From NCBI GenBank assembly GCA_036556325.1, contig DATBJR010000077.1:1-10369 (forward strand): a DNA stretch of 10,369 nt, read 5' to 3'. Positions within the stretch are counted from its first letter, which is position 1. Each line of letters starts with the position of its first letter. The position numbers and the translations under genes were made by a program. Shown here piece by piece: positions 6,796-10,369 of this stretch. Under the pieces are notes generated by a model. That model made no database searches. It had not been told where the DNA came from and saw only the letters and a list, made by a program, of their open reading frames with translations. The stretch is from DASSCW01 sp036556325 (GTDB taxonomy: Bacteria; Chloroflexota; Limnocylindria; QHBO01).

Positions 6796-7230
6796 ATGAC
6801 GGACGGCCGGCTGGCGGAGCTTCTCGAACGGATCGTGCTGGCCGGGGTTGGCCTCACCGCTCGTGCGCTGGCGGAGGCGGCTCCGGGCGTTGAGCTGACC
6901 TTTCCCCAATGGCGCGTGCTGCTCGTCCTCGGGGAGCAGGAGGACGGCGCCACGGTGAGCGAGGTTGCGTCGCGCATCGGCGTCACTGTTCCCGCCACCA
7001 GCCGCCAGCTACGGCGCCTGGCCCGCCGTGGCCTGGTGGACGTGGGGCCCGACCAATACGACCGACGCGCCGCCCGCGCCCGCCTCACGGACGCCGGGGA
7101 GGAGACGCGCGAGGCGATCCTGGCCTATCGGAGCCGCCGCATCGGGGAGCAGGCCGCTGAGCTGCGGATCCCGCGCGCCACCCTCGAGGACCTGGCGAAG
7201 ATCGCCGACGCCTTCGACATGTACCGATGA
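6796..7230 (+). CDS. MarR-family transcriptional regulator
   Basis: This is a 144-residue winged-helix protein of standard MarR length. Helices at about 1-47 would form the dimer interface with the C-terminus. A helix-turn-helix follows (about 53-80: VSEVASRIGVTVPATSRQLRRLARRGLV), and then the diagnostic wing DQYDRRAARARLTDAG (86-101) with its DxR-type beta-hairpin. An in-frame TGA two codons before the ATG fixes the start at or after 6796; the ribosome-binding site is weak. MarR proteins usually repress their own and neighbouring genes and are released by a small ligand or by oxidation. There is no cysteine, so oxidation sensing through thiols (OhrR style) is unlikely. The stop overlaps the CLC gene in an ATGA, and the ABC/flavoprotein operon diverges upstream. 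Ligand unknown. Confidence 0.92.
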   Translation: MTDGRLAELLERIVLAGVGLTARALAEAAPGVELTFPQWRVLLVLGEQEDGATVSEVASRIGVTVPATSRQLRRLARRGLVDVGPDQYDRRAARARLTDAGEETREAILAYRSRRIGEQAAELRIPRATLEDLAKIADAFDMYR

Positions 7231-9065
7231 GCGTCCGCCGTCTCGTCGCCAGTGGCGGCCTCGTCGGCCGCCTCTCTCGTCGCCTCCTCGGAAGTGGCAG
7301 CGGCCTGATCTTCATCGCGATCGTCATCGGCCTGGGCGCCGGGGTAGGCGCCATCGTGTTCCGCGACCTGATCGGAGTCTTCACCCAGCTCTTCACGGGC
7401 CAGTCGGCGCACGGCCTGGTCGGCCCGGTCAGCCACCCGCTGCTGCCGGGGCTTGGCCGCTGGTTCATCGTGGCCGTGCCGGTCATCGGCGGATTGCTGT
7501 ACGGCCCCCTCATCGATCGTTTTGCGCGCGAGGCACGCGGGCACGGCGTCCCGGAGGTGATGCTCGCCGTCGCCGCGGAGGGGGGCCGCATCCGGCCCCG
7601 AGTCGCGGTTATCAAGTCCCTGGCCTCCGCGATCTGCCTGGGGGCCGGCGGCTCCGTCGGACGAGAGGGGCCGATCGTCCAGATCGGTTCGGCGCTCGGC
7701 TCGGCGATCGGCCAGGCGCTGCGCGTTGGCGAGCTGAACCTGCGGCTGCTCGTCGCCTGCGGCGCCGCGGCCGGCATCTCAGCAACCTTCAATGCGCCGA
7801 TCGCCGGCGTCTTCTTCGCGCTGGAGCTCATCCTGCGCGACTTCGAGGTCCGCTCCTTCGGCGCGGTGGTCCTGGCTTCGATCGCCGCGGACGTGGTGGG
7901 CCGGGCGGCCTTCGGCGACGCCTTCTTCCTGCCGTTGCCCGGGTTCCAGATCGTCAGTCTCTGGGAGTACCCGCTCTACGCCCTGCTGGGTGCGCTGGCC
8001 GCGGTCGTCGGCGTCGCCTTCATCCGGATCCTGTACGGGACGGAGGACCTGCTCGACCGACTGTGGCGTAATCGGCCGGAGTGGCTGCGTCCCGCGGTCG
8101 GCGGCCTGGCCCTGGGTGTGCTGCTGTTCGTCCTGCCGCAGCTCTACGGAGTCGGCTACGCGCCGCTGGAGCAGGCCATCAGCGGGCAGCTGGCGCTGTG
8201 GCTCCTCCTCGTCCTGCTGGCCGGGAAGCTCGTCGCGACGAGCCTCACCATCGGCATCGGCGGCTCCGGCGGTGTCTTCGCCCCGTCGCTCTTCATGGGC
8301 GGCATGCTGGGCGCGACGTTCGGCACGGTGGCCAACCTGCTGTGGCCAGGTTCGGTTGCGCCCATCGGCGCCTACGGGCTGGTGGGCATGGGCGCCGTCT
8401 TCGCCGGTGCGGCACGTGCGCCGATCACTGCCGTCCTGATCCTCTTCGAGCTGACCGGCGACTACCAGATCATCCTGCCCATGATGCTGGCGATCGCGCT
8501 GTCGGCGGGACTGTCGAGCGTCCTGTCGGGCGACACGATCTACACGCTCAAGTTGCGGCGACGTGGCATCGATCTCCAGCCTGGTCGCATCCGCAACCCG
8601 ATGGAGCTCATCAGCGTGCGCGATGCGATGCGGCCCATGCCCAACCCGATCGAGGCCGCGACCCCGATCGGCGACGTCATCGAGCGCTTTGCTGCCGACG
8701 ACGTCGACGCGCTGCCCGTGGTCGCCGAGGGTGCCTACCAGGGCGTCATCACCTCGTCGCGCATCGACGAGGCCATCAGCAGCGAGGGCGCCGGGGTCAC
8801 GGCTGCCGACCTGGTAACGGCTGCATCACCGGTTTCCTCGGACCGGACCCTGGAGGACGCGCTGCACCATCTGGTCACGGCCGGCAGCCCTGGCGTCGCC
8901 GTCACCGAGCGAGGTGACGGGCGGGTCATCGGCTGGCTGGCGCACCGCGACGTGCTCGCGGCCTACCTCGCGCGCCGCGCCGGCGGCAGCCCACGGGGCG
9001 CTGCCCACGGGACCGAACGTGGCCCTCTCGACAAGCTGGAACCGCCGCTGGCTGGGACGGCCTGA
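7227..9065 (+). CDS. CLC-family chloride channel/transporter with C-terminal CBS domains
   Basis: The 612-residue protein has the CLC membrane domain (about 25-445) with its ion-path motifs: GHGVP (105-109, in place of the common GSGIP), GSVGREGPIVQ with the gating glutamate E147, GSGGVFAPSLFMGG (346-359), a GAARAPITAVLILFE helix, and Y439 at the position of the pore tyrosine. Two CBS domains follow (about 464-520 and 524-580), opening VRDAMRPMPNPIEAATPIGDV and containing ALPVV; these often bind adenine nucleotides. In the NAPIAGVFFALELI segment E200 is kept, but the next residue is Leu (L201) where the E. coli exchanger has its internal proton glutamate (E203). Channel versus antiporter is therefore open. 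It overlaps marR by 4 bp and is probably co-transcribed with it. A Gly/Arg-rich tail of about 30 residues ends the protein. Confidence 0.95.
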   Translation: MSVRRLVASGGLVGRLSRRLLGSGSGLIFIAIVIGLGAGVGAIVFRDLIGVFTQLFTGQSAHGLVGPVSHPLLPGLGRWFIVAVPVIGGLLYGPLIDRFAREARGHGVPEVMLAVAAEGGRIRPRVAVIKSLASAICLGAGGSVGREGPIVQIGSALGSAIGQALRVGELNLRLLVACGAAAGISATFNAPIAGVFFALELILRDFEVRSFGAVVLASIAADVVGRAAFGDAFFLPLPGFQIVSLWEYPLYALLGALAAVVGVAFIRILYGTEDLLDRLWRNRPEWLRPAVGGLALGVLLFVLPQLYGVGYAPLEQAISGQLALWLLLVLLAGKLVATSLTIGIGGSGGVFAPSLFMGGMLGATFGTVANLLWPGSVAPIGAYGLVGMGAVFAGAARAPITAVLILFELTGDYQIILPMMLAIALSAGLSSVLSGDTIYTLKLRRRGIDLQPGRIRNPMELISVRDAMRPMPNPIEAATPIGDVIERFAADDVDALPVVAEGAYQGVITSSRIDEAISSEGAGVTAADLVTAASPVSSDRTLEDALHHLVTAGSPGVAVTERGDGRVIGWLAHRDVLAAYLARRAGGSPRGAAHGTERGPLDKLEPPLAGTA

Positions 9066-9102
9066 CCGAAAGGCCCCTCGCGGCCGGGCAGGAGGCCGAC
9101 GT

Positions 9103-9732
9103 TCACGAGGTGCAGTGCTGCATGGCGGTCGGCGAGCGGGTGTCGAAGGTGGCGGTGCCGATGGGCGGTCCATCGATGATCTCCGAGGTATCGATGACAT
9201 AGCTGCCCTTCGGTTGGCTGACGTTGAAGCGGTCCATCCCGCGCGGCGCCGGGCCATCGCGCTTCTCACCCAGGATCGTGTACTTGGAACCGTGGCAGAG
9301 GCACTCGAACCAGTGGCTGGAGTCGCACAGTTGCGGGATCTGGCAGCCCAGGTGCGGGCACTTGCGGTAGAGCGCGAGCACCACGCTTCCGGGATCCGGA
9401 ATGGTGGCGCTCTTGCCCAGCACCAGGTCCTTGCCGGCCGGGACGTTCACGAAGAAGGCCCGCGCCTCCGTGACGATGTATGGCTCACCCTGTGCCCAGC
9501 TTGGGAACTGGCTGACGATGTCCTCGGCGGCGCCGACCTCGATGTCGGCGCCCAGCCCCCCGGTCAGGTTGGGCCACAGGAAGGCCAGCGTACCGCCCAG
9601 GAACTCGAGCGAGAGGAGGCCGACCCCCACCGCTAGTACGCGGCGCATGAAGGCCCGGCGGCTGATGACCCCAATCGGCACATCCGGCACCTCGCCGTAC
9701 CGGCGGGGAGGCACAGGTGAGGAAGTGGTCAT
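9103..9732 (-). CDS. Rieske [2Fe-2S] protein, bc-complex type, Tat-anchored
   Basis: The 209-residue protein has a cytoplasmic N-terminus, a twin-arginine-like motif SRRAFMRR (24-31) and one hydrophobic anchor (about 32-54). A C-terminal Rieske fold follows. Cluster ligands are C125 and H127 (CPHLGC) and C144 and H147 (CLCHGSKY). C130 and C146 would form the stabilising disulfide of high-potential Rieske proteins of cytochrome bc complexes. C136 and C207 are extra. It would face the outside of the membrane and pass electrons from quinol to cytochrome c or an equivalent. No cytochrome b or c gene accompanies it: downstream it converges on the CLC gene, upstream it diverges from a HesB-like gene. 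ATG 9732 has GGAGG four bases upstream. A candidate promoter (TTGCTA, 17 bp, TAGGAT) would start transcription only a few bases before the ATG. Confidence 0.92.
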   Translation of the reverse strand: MTTSSPVPPRRYGEVPDVPIGVISRRAFMRRVLAVGVGLLSLEFLGGTLAFLWPNLTGGLGADIEVGAAEDIVSQFPSWAQGEPYIVTEARAFFVNVPAGKDLVLGKSATIPDPGSVVLALYRKCPHLGCQIPQLCDSSHWFECLCHGSKYTILGEKRDGPAPRGMDRFNVSQPKGSYVIDTSEIIDGPPIGTATFDTRSPTAMQHCTS

Positions 9733-9741
9733 GGGCCCTCC

Positions 9742-9781
9742 ATCCTAAAAGGTTGCCAGTGGGCTAGCAAATGGCTACCCT
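9742..9781. promoter_or_regulatory. Overlapping divergent promoters with palindromic operator candidate
   Basis: Plus strand: TTGCCA (9753-9758), 17-bp spacer, TACCCT (9776-9781), reading towards the HesB-like gene. Minus strand: TTGCTA (9770-9765), 17-bp spacer, TAGGAT (9747-9742), reading towards the Rieske gene. The two -35 hexamers are the arms of an imperfect palindrome, TTGCCAGTGGGCTAGCAA (9753-9770; 12 of 18 positions symmetric), so the promoters should exclude each other and one repressor could cover both. Predicted start sites lie only about 3 bases (Rieske) and about 10 bases (HesB-like) before the start codons, which sits awkwardly with the good ribosome-binding sites. At least one promoter may therefore be chance. 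Confidence 0.4.
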
Positions 9782-9797
9782 ATGCGGAGGAGGGCAG

Positions 9798-10088
9798 ATG
9801 CTCAAGATCACAGCCAAGGCCGCCGCTCGTCTCGTCCACACCAGGGACGAACGAGGGTTCGACGCATCCTTCGGGGCGCGGTTCGTGCGTGGCACCAATG
9901 GCGTGGGACTCACGTTCGCGGCGGGTCCACGTCGCCGGGACAGGGTTCTCGACGAAGCGCCGCTGCCGGTGTACATCGCGCAGGACCTGGCCCCGATTCT
10001 CGACCACGCCGTCATCGACGAAACGACGGATGACCGCGGATCGAGGCTCGTCGTCCGGCAGCAGGAGGAAGCACCAGCGCCTGGCTGA
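9798..10088 (+). CDS. HesB/IscA-like domain protein lacking the cluster cysteines
   Basis: This 96-residue protein starts at ATG 9798 behind GGAGGAGG (9786-9793). An ATG at 9771 is in frame but would translate the ribosome-binding site and overlap the candidate promoter. The layout follows the HesB/IscA fold: MLKITAKAAARL helix, FGARFVRGTNGVGLTFAAGP strands where IscA has its glycine/cysteine loop, then RVLDEAPLPVYIAQDLAPILDHAVIDE, the pattern of IscA's acidic strand and 'V-Y-V-D' segment. No cysteine is present at all, so it cannot use the three conserved Cys of A-type Fe-S carriers. Such degenerate members exist, and their role is unclear. It diverges from the Rieske Fe-S protein gene and may share its control region. 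The fold assignment is from pattern only. Confidence 0.65.
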   Translation: MLKITAKAAARLVHTRDERGFDASFGARFVRGTNGVGLTFAAGPRRRDRVLDEAPLPVYIAQDLAPILDHAVIDETTDDRGSRLVVRQQEEAPAPG

Positions 10089-10257
10089 CGTCCGACGCGG
10101 CGCCAGCCAATCCTCGCGGCTGCCCACCGCGTTGAGAGACGCCGTGGTCAGGTTCGTGACTCGCGTCCCGCGCTGCGCCCCAACTCCGCTGCCACAAGTG
10201 CCCGGTGCGCTCCGCGTCGGGGAGGAGGCGCAGCGAGCGCCCGCGACGTCGAATACT

Positions 10258-10369
10258 TCACGACGGACGACGAATGCGGACCGCGATGATGGCCAGGCCG
10301 ATGAGCAGCAGGACGGCGCTTGCCACGATGAGCGCCGGAGATGCGAGGCCAGTCCCGAATTGGCTGCCT
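10258..10369 (-). CDS. C-terminal end of a membrane-anchored protein (partial)
   Basis: The last 36 codons of a gene entering from beyond the right edge read GSQFGTGLASPA, then a 20-residue hydrophobic helix (LIVASAVLLLIGLAIIAV core), then RIRRPS and a TGA stop at 10260-10258. A single transmembrane helix followed by a short arginine tail is the C-terminal anchor of an exported protein whose bulk lies outside the cell; CopC-like and cell-wall-anchored proteins end this way. No LPxTG sortase signal is seen in the visible part. Identity cannot be told. It converges on the HesB-like gene across 169 bp (10089-10257), in which I see no gene and only a weak hairpin. Confidence 0.55.
   Translation of the reverse strand, partial: GSQFGTGLASPALIVASAVLLLIGLAIIAVRIRRPS

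Noticed and set aside
6965..8071. A 368-residue plus-strand frame overlapping marR and the CLC gene
   Set aside because: It spans two clear genes in another frame, is Arg/Pro-rich and has no recognisable motif.
9081..9098. CGGCC/GGCCG hairpin between the convergent CLC and Rieske genes
   Set aside because: Five-base stem with an 8-base loop and no T-run on either strand; short GC palindromes are expected by chance here.
9771..9797. Upstream in-frame ATG extending the HesB-like protein by nine residues
   Set aside because: It would translate the ribosome-binding site into CGGGQ and lies within the candidate promoter; ATG 9798 has ideal ribosome-binding spacing.
10207..10240. GCGCTC/GAGCGC inverted repeat between the HesB-like gene and the convergent partial gene
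   Set aside because: Six-base stem with a 22-base loop and no T-run; too weak to call a terminator.

Overview
This window is GC-rich, with strong G/C preference at third codon positions, compact gene spacing and several ATGA start/stop overlaps. These traits, together with a Rieske protein of the CPHLGC/CLCHGSKY type and a Ser/Gly/Ala-rich PstS lipoprotein linker, suggest a high-GC Terrabacteria genome. A soil-type Chloroflexota lineage is my best guess and Actinomycetota the alternative; this is inference, because no marker gene here settles it. All genes look intact apart from those cut by the window edges. I see no insertion sequence, CRISPR array, tRNA or rRNA.

Region 1 (1-2393, minus strand) is a phosphate/arsenate block. 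Read leftwards, it holds a DUF47 PhoU-like Pit accessory protein, a Pit phosphate transporter (8-bp overlap), a thioredoxin-type arsenate reductase, and the first 50 codons of a PstS phosphate-binding lipoprotein. Between arsC and pstS lie four repeats in an exact 11-bp register, the pattern of a Pho box. The high-affinity Pst system therefore probably has its own phosphate-starvation promoter, which begins inside the arsC stop codon. A small CxxC protein of unknown function (2504-2695, plus strand) diverges from this block.

Region 2 (2728-6718, minus strand) is a three-gene operon joined by two 4-bp ATGA overlaps. It encodes an ABC ATPase, a two-module FtsX/MacB-type permease, and a nitronate monooxygenase-like flavoprotein.

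Region 3 (6796-9065, plus strand) diverges from region 2. A MarR-family regulator overlaps by 4 bp a CLC chloride channel/transporter with C-terminal CBS domains. The short ABC/marR intergenic region carries inverted repeats that could be the MarR operator.

Region 4 (9103-10369) holds a Tat-type Rieske iron-sulfur protein (minus) diverging from a small HesB/IscA-like protein without any cysteine (plus). Two candidate promoters overlap on one imperfect palindrome between them. That palindrome contains a 15-bp element matching the one at the marR/ABC intergenic region at 13 of 15 positions, which suggests one regulator may act at both places. The window closes with the C-terminal membrane anchor of a minus-strand gene.
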